Below, piece by piece: positions 10,822 through 22,689 of a DNA stretch of 64,000 nucleotides. Source of the stretch: Welwitschia mirabilis. Lineage: Eukaryota > Gnetophyta > Gnetopsida > Welwitschiales. Made by a program: the position numbers and the translations under genes. Positions within the stretch are counted from its first letter, which is position 1. Every line of letters begins with the position of its first letter. The notes below the pieces were generated by a model, which was not told where the DNA came from, made no database searches, and saw only the letters and a program-made list of their open reading frames with translations. The stretch is from the NCBI GenBank assembly GCA_051453625.1, contig JBOZIK010000001.1:269408923-269472922 (forward strand), given 5' to 3'.

Positions 10822-12837
10822 AATGGTATTAGAGTGGGTACCTTTCAGAATGGCTTCATAGCCAAAAAGGTAATCCTATGAGATCTAATGAATAAATCTT
10901 TAAGTCCTTCATATCCACTAGAGGCACCTTGGAGAAGAGAGAGAGAAATAAAGCAAATTGCAGTGACCAAGGAGGAGGAGAATTTGTAGAGCATTAAGAA
11001 ACTAGAATGGCTAATTTGTTATGAAATTCCTTTTAATGCAAAAATTAAACATAGGAGCGCTATTCAACAAGCTTTTCTAGAATTGTAAGATCTTCAATAA
11101 AATGTTGATAAGATTTAGTTGAATTCACCTAAGGGTAATAAAAATGTGCATCTAAAAGTATCTCAAGTATTCATTTTTGAACATTAAATACACATCAGAG
11201 AAGACATTCTTATAACTCCTGAATGAGATCAAAGAAGTGCTCTCTTCATATGAGTCATCAAGAGTGGATTTGTTGAAGATTACATAGAAAACCTAGAACT
11301 TCTTCAAATTTAATAATCCTAGGCCTATGTTGAATTTTTGGATTTGAATTTTTTTTGTTTCTTGTTAAATTACTATTGAGCATTAATTAGAGAGACCTAT
11401 AAGGATTAGAAGTGTGAGTTCCAAGTCAAAAATCAAACTGTTGCCTTCATTGTCTAAAAGTTTAATTAAAATAAACCAGTAAATTATGTTGGAGAAAACA
11501 TCACAAGAAAAAAACCAGCCTCATTTATCAAGTCTTTAAATTCTATCTTGTTCAATCTAAATGGATCTTATAAGACCCTACCTTAATCCTTTCTTTTAGT
11601 ATTTGCTGCTTGGAGTTATGTAGCTTGTATGAAACATGGAAGGCTTTCAAAGGACAAAGCTTTGAAAAAATGGAACTAGACATAGAATTACTGCATTTTA
11701 AATCTGAAAGCTCAGGATTTTTTTAGCTTCGAATATTTCTATTCTATTATCTCACTGGTTAAAGCCACATTCATATTTTCAATTTTACTATAAAGGCAGA
11801 TTTTGGTAGTGCCATCAACTCATGGCACAAATTAGGAAGAAATCTCAAATGATTTTGAGACTCATTGGAAAGCACAAGTTAGAGATAAGCATTTATATGT
11901 GTGTTGTCATTGTGATATTTTGCATAGGCATTCAATCTGATTTTTATATCTATAGCGACCCTAATTTCATCTTTCGAATTTACAAAAATCTAGTCAAACT
12001 ATGATAATTAAGAAAGCTGATATGTCTTTCTTTGAAAAAGTTAGCACATTTTTTATCTTTAGTTCAAACAGGAGAACGATTATTTTAGACTCTAAAAGCT
12101 ACAATGAGTTCTCTCTATTCTATTAATCATCTAATTCAGTGTAATTATTGACTCATCCAGTAATAGTACCTCTGTTTAGTTAGCAATTTTCCTATAAAAA
12201 TCAATGTATTACTTATGTTGATGCATTCATCAATAACACAGTGGATCTAATTGTACCTTATATTGTGAAAATTATTTATTTATTAAGGCATAGGATGCGA
12301 TAAAACTGCAAAGTCTATATAAAGGGGGGTTAAAATTTTTAACTTCTACCACAAGAAGTAAAGCTAGGTTATGAGCTTATCCTAACTAAGAAATTTGTTG
12401 TAAGCAATTTTTTATAAAGGCAGTAATATGAGAAGTGGTATGAGACATTTTTTTCATATTGTAACTTTCATATAAATCTGCTTACCTTAGTGCTTGGTGT
12501 TTTGATTGTGCTTTTGCCATCATTGACTCAATGTTTTGGCAGTTTAGTACTGTTGTTGTGGATTGTTTAAAAAATTCTGGCAATTTCGAGGCCTCCACTA
12601 TTGGTTATTTTGGGAGTTTTAATGATTTAAGAACTACCATCATTGGTTTGTCTTAGTGCTCTCATCGACTTTGGTGCATCATTATTGGCCCAACTAAAGT
12701 GCAACTATGGAACATTGCTATTTTGAAAGGATAACATGGTGAGTTAGTTTTGGTTTCTTGGTGCTCTAACTTAGTGCTCCTTTAGCTTAATGCTTCAGCA
12801 TTAAAATTAAGGCTTTTACAACTTTAATCCTTGACAT
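10822..12837 (+). other. Internal region of the compact element, no domain recognised
   Basis: About 2 kb between primer site and purine tract. Short plus-strand frames such as 11822-12004 have no recognisable motif. There is no trace of protease, integrase, RT or RNase H blocks, although these remain recognisable in the equally decayed gypsy around it. A worn-out gag cannot be excluded near 10900-11300, where the frame is rich in Lys and Glu. Confidence 0.5.
10824..10834 (+). promoter_or_regulatory. Primer-binding site of the compact element
   Basis: TGGTATTAGAG lies three bases inside the 5' LTR. It differs from the initiator tRNA-Met complement TGGTATCAGAG by one C-to-T change, a typical decay of methylated transposon DNA. 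Confidence 0.8.
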
Positions 12838-12867
12838 GAAGGAGGAGGAGTTGGGGGTAGGGAAAGT
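12838..12867 (+). promoter_or_regulatory. Polypurine tract of the compact element
   Basis: GAAGGAGGAGGAGTTGGGGG and a following AGGGAAAG lie directly before the second LTR. Such a tract primes plus-strand synthesis and marks the 5' edge of a 3' LTR. Confidence 0.75.
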
Positions 12868-13140
12868 TGTTGAAAATTCCCTTTAGTATTTTATTTCCTC
12901 ATCCTATTCTTTCTTCTATTATTTTTATACATCTATATTTTTGTTTCCTTTCCCTTAATTTGTCTCTCTCATTTCCCTTACTCTGTACTATTACTAGTAT
13001 ATTGGCTAGTATAAATTCCATTGAAATTAATGAAAGAAATCAAGCTATTTTAATGAAAATATTTCATGCTCTCTGAGAAGTCATTAGAGCTCTTATTTTT
13101 TTGGGCCTTATACCCAAAACGAGATCTTCACAATCTAATA
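12868..13140 (+). repeat. 3' LTR of the compact nested element (273 bp)
   Basis: It begins TGTTGAAAATTCC directly after the purine tract and ends near CAATCTAATA, aligned with the end of the first LTR. Gypsy integrase coding resumes within a few bases (VILVKYTYDAK). Confidence 0.85.
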
Positions 13141-14060
13141 ATGTCATCCTAGTGAAATATACTTATGATGCTAAGAATATAGCTAAAGTATATATTTAGG
13201 CTATAATTTGTTTTTATAACATACTATTAGTAATTATCTCTGATAGAGATCTAGAATTTATCTATAAATTTTGGCAAGAGATGTAATCGCATTTAGGCAT
13301 AAAGTTAAATATGAGAACTACATTTCATCCCAAATAGATGTTCAGGTAGAAATGATTAATTAAATTTTAGAGGATCTTCTTAGAACATGTGTTTTAGACA
13401 AGCCTAATAGTTGTGAAGAGTATCTACCACTAGTTGAATTTGCATATAATAATAGTTATCAAAGTTCAATTGAAATAACTTCATTTGCAGCTTTACATGG
13501 AAGAAATGTAGAGCATGTACTACATGGACCGAACCTAAGGAAAGATTGAATATATGGCAATAAATGTTATTGGAAATGAAAAATAAAATAGGAACTATTA
13601 AGTATAGACTAGAAAATGAAAAAAATAAACGAAATATGTACGCAAATCATCAAACAGATCTTGAATTCTGAGTTGATGATCATGTATTCCTAAAAGTATC
13701 ATCAACGAGACTAGTATTGTGAGGGATTAAGAAATCAAAATTAGACCCCAAATTCATTAAATCATTTAAGATACTAAAACGTATTAGACGCTTGACATGA
13801 AGGCTTGCTCTACCTCCCCAATTATTTCACATGTATAACGTATTTTATGTAAGCATGATAATAAAGTACATTGCAGATACCTTCTATGTGTTAAATTGGT
13901 CTCATATTTAAGTGAATCTTGATTGTTCAACTATAGAGAAGTTGGGAGTAGTGTTGAATTCACAATCATCACTTTAGGAAAAATGGAGATTCATAACTAT
14001 AGTCTTGATAAAGCTACGTAAGCGTTAGAAGAACCAATGAAAAATAAATACCCAAATCTT
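13141..14060 (+). pseudogene. Ty3/gypsy integrase C-terminal part and pol tail
   Basis: The frame reads VKYTYDAKNIAKVYI, then IISDRDLEFIYKFWQEM and HLGIKLNMRTTFHP. These match the gypsy blocks VKTTYSAEQLAxLYI, IVSDRGPQFTSxFWxxL and LGTxLxFSTAFHPQTDGQ. The TDGQSER stretch is degraded. Near 13990-14090 a trace of the tail (KYPNLFKFHKCNY) resembles the usual WE-x-E-x-MRxxYPxLF end of the gypsy polyprotein. Stops and frameshifts occur throughout. A chromodomain was not recognised. Confidence 0.75.
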
Positions 14061-14133
14061 TTTAAATTTCATAAATGTAATTATAGATTTTCAATATCTT
14101 TATGTATTTAGATTCCCAAGGGTGAATCATTTT

Positions 14134-14146
14134 AAGTGGGAGAGAA
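14134..14146 (+). promoter_or_regulatory. Polypurine tract of the gypsy element
   Basis: AAGTGGGAGAGAA directly precedes TGTCATATCCCATA, a common arrangement at the start of plant gypsy 3' LTRs. Confidence 0.7.
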
Positions 14147-14794
14147 TGTCATATCCCATATTTTGTAAACTTTTAATTACTCAAATAATAAAAATTTTAA
14201 TTTCTTTTGAACGTGAAACCATTCTCTAATTAGGGAACTTATGGAAACTAATATTTAGTTTTATAACCAATAATTTCTTATATTTTTCTTATGTTAAAAA
14301 TATACATTATGCGTAATTTTGAGTTGTAGATACTTGTATAATCTTTTACATAATTAACCTTAATTATTTATAATCTTTCATAGTTTTGATATTATTTTAT
14401 AAAAATTTTGATTTTTCATGAACAAATAAATTAATAAACAAAATATATCTAAATGTTAAAATCAAATAATTCCATTTATATAAAGGCACCTAATTTACAT
14501 GGTAAAATTATGAAATTGAAAAGTTTACAAGGAGTAAAAATAATGCTAACATATTTACATAAATGGCATACAAAGTAGTTGCAGTACTCTTTTATTTATG
14601 TATCTTATCAAAGTTAACAAATAAAATTACTTGGTAAACATAAATGATTAATGTGATTGGTTTAAAAAAATGAGAAAATTGAGTGTACTATATTTTATTA
14701 TAACTTTTTTCGTGTTTTGTATTAATAGATTTGATGGATCTTAAAATTAATAAGCATGTGAATTAGGACATGCGCTTTAGTCCATAAAGCAAAA

Positions 14795-15283
14795 ACGATG
14801 AAAGAGTAGATTTTAATATATCATGACTTTTATCCTTNNNNNNNNNNNNNNNNNNNNNNNNNNNNNNNNNNNNNNNNNNNNNNNNNNNNNNNNNNNNNNN
14901 NNNNNNNNNNNNNNNNNNNNNNNNNNNNNNNNNNNNNNNNNNNNNNNNNNNNNNNNNNNNNNNNNNNNNNNNNNNNNNNNNNNNNNNNNNNNNNNNNNNN
15001 NNNNNNNNNNNNNNNNNNNNNNNNNNNNNNNNNNNNNNNNNNNNNNNNNNNNNNNNNNNNNNNNNNNNNNNNNNNNNNNNNNNNNNNNNNNNNNNNNNNN
15101 NNNNNNNNNNNNNNNNNNNNNNNNNNNNNNNNNNNNNNNNNNNNNNNNNNNNNNNNNNNNNNNNNNNNNNNNNNNNNNNNNNNNNNNNNNNNNNNNNNNN
15201 NNNNNNNNNNNNNNNNNNNNNNNNNNNNNNNNNNNNNNNNACGATGAAAGAGTAGATTTTAATATATCATGACTTTTATCCTT
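14795..15283. repeat. Exact 43-bp repeat flanking a 403-N gap
   Basis: The 43 bases at 14795-14837 recur exactly at 15241-15283, with 403 Ns between (14838-15240). This suggests a contig overlap that was not merged, or a tandem repeat within the LTR. Confidence 0.9.
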
Positions 15284-15767
15284 CTTGATATTTGTAAAAG
15301 TACTTGGTTTATAAAAAAATTATTTTTTTGTTCATTGGAATCAGAAAAACTTATTTCATTGTGATACATGGAAGGTTTAAAAGTGGTGGATAAGGGGAAA
15401 AAATTAAAAAAAGGGTATTCTTTCAATGCTTATTAGATATTTTTCAATGCATGTTTTGAATTGATGAAATATTGTTATGGGTCTATGAAAGATTAAGAAC
15501 AAACTAGCATAAGGAAATGATGTATGTAACTAACCTTGCTAATTAAAGTAACCAAATGACTCGTTGTAGGACAAATTTGATGTTTTATTCTATTTTACAC
15601 ATCAATTATACTTATCACTCAACCTCATTCAACTTATTAATGATTAATCTTATCTAATTTAATGTGATCAATCTTATCTAATTTAATATGATCATATTAC
15701 TTAATGGGTAAAATAATGTGTATGTTTTTTGACCAATTGAATCAAGAACCTTGGTTTATCATTTACC

Positions 15768-15777
15768 TATAAATAGA
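15768..15777 (+). promoter_or_regulatory. TATA box in the gypsy LTR
   Basis: CTATAAATAG, followed about 25-35 bases later by a pyrimidine-rich stretch suited to a transcription start. It is the strongest plus-strand core promoter in this part of the window and most likely the promoter of the retroelement. Confidence 0.55.
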
Positions 15778-18734
15778 GCCCTTTCCTCTCTTAAAAATTA
15801 GGTTTTCATTTTTATGCAGCAAACACCATGAAATTTGTTGCTTATTCTTTTATCTTCTTCTCCTCTTTTCATCCTCTTTCTTTTGAGTGTGGAGCTTTGA
15901 GCTAAAGATCTTAAAGCTTAGGACCTCATCAAATATTTCTGTATCTCCATCAAGTACTAGTTTCTAATCATTACTTTTCTAAGTAGGCTTCTTTACTTAT
16001 TTTATTCTTATGTTATCCCTTTTTCTCAAGAAAATTAGTGGCATAATAGAGTATTGTCATAGGCCATTACGTATGCTTATTGTAATGTTTCTTTTATTGA
16101 AATTATTCCTTCCATTAGGCTTAAACCAAGATAAGAGAGAGATTTTAGGGATCTCATAACATTTATAGTTGATGAGGTTACCAATGGAAAATTTTGGTCA
16201 AGTGACCAGAGGGTTCACTTTACTATCTTGGTACTCGTATTCATTGTGCATTGGAAATTATGGAATGCTTTTTATAGTTTTATTGTGCATCAAATATGTA
16301 ATAGAATCCTCTTATTAGGGTAAATTATCTAACCTTGAACCTTATTTACCATAGGTAAGCCTTGATGTTAATCCCAAGGTTTATTGAATTTGTTTGCTTT
16401 AAATTAGTCTTGTGCATTGATCTTTTCTAATTCATGTAGATTTGTATTCATAATCATTTACATTGTATATTACATAAAACAATTAAATTAAGTATTTATA
16501 TCAATTTCAGAAACAATGAATGCTTAAATTTATTTATGCATTTTTATGTTCTTATTCTAGCTAAAGTTCAATTGTTTTTCAAAATGATAATATAAGTTAA
16601 GAATACCATAAGTTATTAAATATTAAAGATAATTTAATGAGAACGTTTTTTTTTTCAGGGTAAGTATATGATTCTCTTAGGACTATAAAAATTTAAAAAC
16701 AAAATTTTAAGACTCAATAAATTTTTAAAAAGTATTTTATGGAAATAACTAAAAAGATAAAAAATTAATAAGTAATTAGTTTCATCTCTCAAAATTAATG
16801 CCTAGTATTTATAATACATGAATAGTCTAGATAGTAGAAAACTGATTAAGCTTTCCAAAAAATCCTCAATCACTTAAAAATTCAAAGTAGTTTAAATGTT
16901 ACCTTTTTAATGCAGTGTGGTATTATAACAACTCTAACAATTTAGACAATTTTTAAAGTATGATCTTAGAAAATATATTTATAGTAATCTAAAATTAATA
17001 GTGTTAATTTATTGAGGTTATATTATGAGTTTAGTTTCAAAAAAATTATCATAATTTATTTTTATCTTTATAAATAATTAATTATTAACTTTTAGTTACA
17101 ATGTCTCTTAAAATGTAAAAAAATCTATAATTAATGTCATTAATTAAAGGAAAATTATTTTATAAAGTTGTGCTAATAATTTAAGAATTAAGATGGATAG
17201 CAATTAAAATAATTTCATTTTGTATCGTTTTTGCTAAGTTTTCTTTGTTAAAGTATAATATTTGTCTTTCTTATTAGGATCTTTGTTCTTAAATAATAAG
17301 TGAAATTCTTATGCATAAGTTAAGTTTGAATAATTACTTATCTAAGGGATGTGTACTTTAATGTTGCTTTATTTTTGTAATATTATTAATGCTTTCTTCT
17401 TCTTTACTTTCTTTTATTTTAATACAATAAATATATGTAAAAATTTATGAGGCCTTTCACTTTAAGAATTTAGTTAACTCAATTAGTTTTTTTTAATAGT
17501 TATCCCATTTATTTATTTTATAGTTACATGAATCTTATGAAAGCATTATGCCTCGTGTTTCTATTTTTCTCCTCATTAATTGTATTATCATTTTAAAATT
17601 TGCAAGTAAAACTTAGAGAAATGGGGTTTAAAGAGGGCATAGTTTCATGCATGGAATATTTCATTTTCAAAGAAAAACTTTAACGTTGTATTTTGATTTA
17701 TTTAAAAGGTACTATTATTAATGTGAAATAAAAGGAAGTTATTTACAACAGCTCAAGTGCAATTTTCTTCTAAGGTGCCAAATGAAGATTCTGTATGTTT
17801 TCCCCCTTTTTCGAATAATTGTTTACAATAAAATAAACTACATGAAGTTAAAATTATTTTTCTTATGTAAATAGGCAACTAAATATTCATACTAGTTAAG
17901 ATTTTATGCATGCATTTGTGTCATGTATTCATCAAGTGATAACTAAATCAAGATAGTCCTAATAAATATCATTGCCCTCCTTGGATTTCATCACCAAAGT
18001 GGGTTGCATTGCATTTATTACTTTTCTATCCTACCCATGTAAACAATTCCTTTGACTTACTAACTTGAGCCCTTGCAGCCAAAGGATTATGTTACACCAT
18101 CCTAAGAGACTTCAAGGAAGTAAGGATTACTCATAAGCATGCATCCACTTCATGTATCGTCTATCCCCTTTTCGATGGTATATTGAGATGACGTCTACCC
18201 TAATGGAGTTGAGCTTAGCTATGTTTGTTAAAGTCTAAAACTAGAAGTAGAACTGACTCACATCTAGATGGCTATTGAATATTGTATTGAAATGCCATTA
18301 ATAAAAGTTGCAACCTCTTATTATATTGGTTAGGATTTATTCTAAACCTATATCCATATATGTATTATAACAAGTTTACATTTCTTTCACCATATACAAG
18401 ATATCTATGAGCAATGGGAAGCTACAAAAAAATATTGGATACAAAAGTATAACATCACTATTGTTTGCAAACCAAAATAATCTATATTTAATTTCATAAG
18501 AAATATTTATAATATTTACGTTTTATAAATATAGATAATTACACTAATAATGTAAAAGTTGATCCTAGATTTCATTAAGCTTTCTAAGCAATTTAAATCT
18601 AACAAAAACCAAATTCTACTTAAGAAGAGTAATTTAAGGTGGGGTGTCACACACTCAATCTGTAATTATTTAAGTCTAATTTATTCCCTTTTTAAATACC
18701 AAAACAATTCTATTAATGTATCATTCTTTGTGTC

Positions 18735-18850
18735 CATGATGTGTTACTATAGTGGTAGTGCCACGGATATATGGACTAAGAGGTCCAAAGTTCAAATCCC
18801 TATGTTGTTTAGGGAGGATATTGTGACATACATCAAGTGCCCCTAGGATT
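18735..18850 (+). repeat. Candidate tRNA-derived SINE head with Pol III boxes
   Basis: CTATAGTGGTAGTGCC at 18748-18763 resembles the A box of tRNA genes (TAGCTCAGTGGTAGAGC), and AGTTCAAATCCC at 18789-18800 matches the B box (GGTTCGAATCC). The spacing of about 40 bases is right for an internal RNA polymerase III promoter. The sequence does not fold as a full tRNA by eye, so a tRNA-derived SINE relic fits better than a tRNA gene. No clear tail or target duplication was found. Confidence 0.4.
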
Positions 18851-18959
18851 TGTATGACAAAACTACCTACCAACTTTGTCATTCTTTGTTCCCTAAAAAT
18901 TTCAACGCATTTTTAATTTTTTTTCCACACTACTTCTCAGACAATAGATCCATTCCACT

Positions 18960-19440
18960 TTAACGTTTGCCCATTTAAGACTTTTACACTTAACACTTTT
19001 CTTAAATCTCTTCTTTGGATTCCCTTACAAGTTTCCTCAAATACAAGGGATAATTTTCTTTCATGACTTGAGAGAACTTCTATTCCATTGTTATCCTTTT
19101 TAGCTCTTGTTAAAGATTTTCAATATCTTGAAAATAAAAATTGTAATCTATCTTTTTTTTTCGTTTGAATAAACTTCCAAAGATTCCTTAGTTCTTATTT
19201 AAGTAGATGTAACAAATTTGATTATCTTTCTTTGACAAATTGCCTTTTCTTATTGCATATCAGTTCTTGAAAGATTTTATTTCTTCCTGTTATATTTTTA
19301 GGCACATAAGAATCATCCTTTCTTATCTACATTCATCCTCAAATCATTGGTCTTTGTTCCTTAGGTACATGTTGAGCAATATCCAATAAATTTTTGAAAA
19401 AATTGTGAAGGATTTCATTTTTTTGAGTGAGTTGAAAATC
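18960..19440 (-). pseudogene. Possible decayed coding tract, family unknown
   Basis: One minus-strand frame runs for 160 codons with only about six stops, fewer than expected in DNA this A+T-rich. It includes stretches such as LLDIAQHVPKEQRPMI, NITGRNKIFQELICNKKRQF and LSSHERKLSLVFEETCKG. The composition is charged and hydrophilic, as in a gag or a DNA-binding protein. I do not recognise the family, and the low stop count may be chance. Confidence 0.2.
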
Positions 19441-21410
19441 TTACTTTAGTTTTTCTATTATTTAACTTTTTTTTTTTTTTGGTTGCTGTTAATATTGGCA
19501 AGGATGAAAATCTATTGAAACAAATAGAAAGGCGAATGAAAAGATTTCAACTAAATTATCACTTATTTTAAAATGCCAAATACTTTGATAAATTTAAAAA
19601 CCTGATGCATAAAGTACTTTACCTCCATGGTTGTATTAATATAAATTGAATAAAATTCAATGAATATACATCATATATGCTTTAGACATATTATATTAAC
19701 ACCAAGCATTAACAAGGTACATATTTGTCTTCTAACTCTATTAATCACCATGTGTTATTAGATATTAGTGACCATTTTAAAATAAGCATCATCTTTATTA
19801 AAATTTTTGATTTTTTTTTTAAATTCATTGTCTAATCCTCATGACTCTATCATAAACATAAAGATAATCAAGTGAAGATGAAGAGTTCAAGGAATCTATT
19901 AAAATAAAAATATAGATATACGTAATTTTAGTCTAAATTACTACTACAAATTTTATAAGGTAAAGAACAAAGTTTTTAAATTTCAAATGCAAAAATGACG
20001 TGATATTTACAATATTATCCCATTATTCAAAGTCCACACTTCAATAAGCGGGATTCATGTGTTACAATATTCTGAATCACATTATTAGAATATTGCAAAC
20101 ATGGTTTTCCAATATCAAAGTAAATAAATTACGTCATTAATAATTGAAATATGTTATCAAAAGTATTAACATGACAATAATATCATTTTTGTCATGTTTC
20201 TTAATTCTACAAATGGCTACATCCGTATTATTTATTAAATTCACCTTATATAAGATTAAATCATTTGTTATATGCACAAATATGCATGCCACAATTGCCA
20301 ATTATCAAGCAAAAGACATGATACTGATTCTCCAATGCAAGCAGTCTTCTTTGAGTACTATAACGTGATGTACAAGGTGCAATTTTCAAATAGTTCCCTC
20401 AATCTTAAGATCACGAATCAAACTAATCTACCAAAAATCAGTTATGGCTAAAAAATAAGAGTATAGGCCTTTTATTCTAAATCAAATAAAACAATTTTCA
20501 TGGATGTTACTGACCAATTTAATATGTATCCATGAGTTAACAAAGAGTAGCATATACATTTCTATATGTGGAGTATTTAGGATTTGTCATCATCAAAATT
20601 ATAATCAATATTTATGAGAATGTCTTATTTTAGGAGTGTTATTAATTTCAACACTTATCCCCAAGGAAAAAGGAATGTATAGTAACACTTGGATATTCAT
20701 ATACACGATGTCACATAGATTAACATGGTCAAAAATTTATCCATAAACTCGTACCTTGCCTTTTATCCATTTCGTCTTTCATATGTAATATGAGGGATTT
20801 AGCAGCAAATAAGATACATTCAAGTGAGCTCATCTAGTACATTGTTTTGTCATATCTTCTCCAGCAAAAACAATACCTAGCATGAACTAACTAAAGTTTT
20901 ATCTTAACTAAAGTCGTTACCTTAACTAGTCAATTATAAATGAATTGGTTATCATCATCAAGATAACATAACCAATTTTATACATAAAATGCCTTAATAT
21001 TCAGAATTGCTTCAAGGATTTTATTTTTCCTCCTTTGCATTTTCCCTAGTTTTACCTTACCCATCTTTTTATGTCAGAAAGCAATAACTGACATATTCTC
21101 TGCTAGAATCCACATTTATGAAGTCTAGTTTATTTAGTTCAAACACTAGCTCAAACACTAATACACTAACATTTTTATCTATCTATTTCATGTGGATAGG
21201 TGTTTTTAACATGCCAATTTAAAAGAAACAATTTATAATAAATGATAGGCTTATTCATGCACATCCTATACAAGTTCTTGTAGGTGGTCATAATAGTGAG
21301 ACTTTTCAGACAAACAACATGACAAATGAGAAATGTAATTGATAATTAATTAATAAATACATTTATTTTAAAATTTTTACTATCTAATACTAATTTCTTG
21401 TCAAATATAA

Positions 21411-21934
21411 TAGATTCAACATTATAATTTATATTTTTATTTTCTACAACCTATTAAAATTTATATCATAGTACCTCCTTGTTTTCTTGATTTTGTTTTG
21501 AATTTTCAAGATTTTTATCTTCTAATTTGTAATACATTTAAAAAAATAAATGTATATATAAATATGTTAATATTGTATGAAAAATTAAAAATACTAAGAA
21601 ATACAAATAAGCACCTAAATTTACACTTCAAGTTAAAAGCTTTACAATTATAGCTATATTTAGTGTTAACAAATAGATCCAATGTTATAATCCTTTATTT
21701 CTATTTTCTATACTCTATTCAAATTTACATTGTATTACCTCATTGTTTTCTTGATTTTGTTTTGAATTGCCAAGATTTGTATTTTCTAATTTGTACTACT
21801 TTTTTAAAATAAAAACAAAAGTAGCAGTTAATATTGTATGAAAAATTAAAATATTAAGTAAAAGGAATACCAAGGACCTAAATTTACATTTCAAGTTGAA
21901 AGCTTTAGAATTGTAGTTTAGATTTAGTGTTAAC
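21411..21934. repeat. Tandem duplication, unit about 263 bp
   Basis: Copy 1 is 21411-21673 and copy 2 is 21674-21934. Both contain CTTGATTTTGTTTTGAATT, TTAATATTGTATGAAAAATT, CACCTAAATTTACACTTCAA (or a close variant) and end TTTAGTGTTAACA. By eye they agree at about 80-85 percent, so the duplication is not recent. Confidence 0.85.
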
Positions 21935-22689
21935 ATTCCTTTTAATAATTTTTTATTATCCAACAAATCTCATGAATGTAGAAATTTACTTTTTGTAATT
22001 ACATTATAAAATGAAAATTATATGTTTCTATGCATTTGCATACATGGAGAAACATAATTCATATATTAAAATTACAAAGTTGCTAAACCATTGATAGGAT
22101 CTTAAATATGGTGAATCTAACGCACAATAAAGCTACTTGTCAAACTCAAACAATAATGAAAAATAAAGTTCTAAAAGCTCAAAATATCAAACGGGCTAGT
22201 TCAAAAACATTTTCTTGCACATAAAAACTATGGCTTTTATGTGCCAATGCAACTAACCAAGTGTAACGTTCAATTGTTAAGTGAGGATGCACTAACTGTA
22301 ATAAAGATTACTAAGAAATCAAAACATGTAATTTAAACTAAATATCCTTAAGATAGCTTGGTAACAAATTACATGCGATCAAAGTATACAACAAAGGTGC
22401 TAAAAAGGTAAGAGACTATTATCAATCAATTTACACTAAAAAACCAAAATGGACAAAGTTCAATAAAGGGGTTAATGATAAAACCAGCAATGTCAAGAAT
22501 AAAGAACCTAAACATAATAACAACAATGTTAAGGAATTACCATTGATCTTGAAAAAGGGGAAAATTTAAATAGTTAAAATGATTTAAAAAGCATTAATTA
22601 GATTATTTTTTACATTTCAAATTTTCGCTTTACATTAGTTTTAAAGGTTAAAAAAGCTTGCTTGAAATCTGATAATGCTCACTAGTTAC

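Larger units (their letters stand above)
10552..13140 (+). mobile_element. Compact pol-less LTR retroelement nested in gypsy integrase
   Basis: Two direct LTRs (10552-10821 and 12868-13140) enclose about 2.05 kb. A primer-binding site follows the first LTR and a purine-rich tract precedes the second. The inside shows no integrase, RT or RNase H in any frame and no long open frame, so it looks non-autonomous and would need proteins from another element to move. It splits the gypsy integrase between LAHF and VKYTYDAKNIA. A clean target-site duplication was not found, so the exact ends are good to a few bases only. Orientation follows from the primer site. Confidence 0.8.
7655..16161 (+). mobile_element. 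Degenerate Ty3/gypsy element, split by a nested insertion
   Basis: In plus-strand order the element has a gag end (7680-7900), protease (8290-8400), RT (8765-9460), RNase H (9645-10100), integrase (10140-10551 and 13141-13560), a purine tract and a 3' LTR from 14147. RT before integrase is diagnostic of Ty3/gypsy. A 2589-bp LTR element (10552-13140) interrupts the integrase. The 5' LTR and most of gag are missing on the left, where copia element 1 begins. Gaps at 9461-9644 and 14838-15240 fall inside. Stops in every domain show it is dead. Confidence 0.85.
14147..16161 (+). repeat. Probable 3' LTR of the gypsy element
   Basis: It starts TGTCATATCCC after the purine tract. A good TATA box sits at 15768-15777, and a plausible end, TCATAACA, lies at 16154-16161. 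Without the 5' LTR the length (about 2 kb including 403 Ns) cannot be confirmed, and the right end is a guess from the CA terminus. Confidence 0.5.

Noticed and set aside
14823-15272. 149-codon open frame
   Set aside because: It is made of the 403-N gap with a few real residues at each end.
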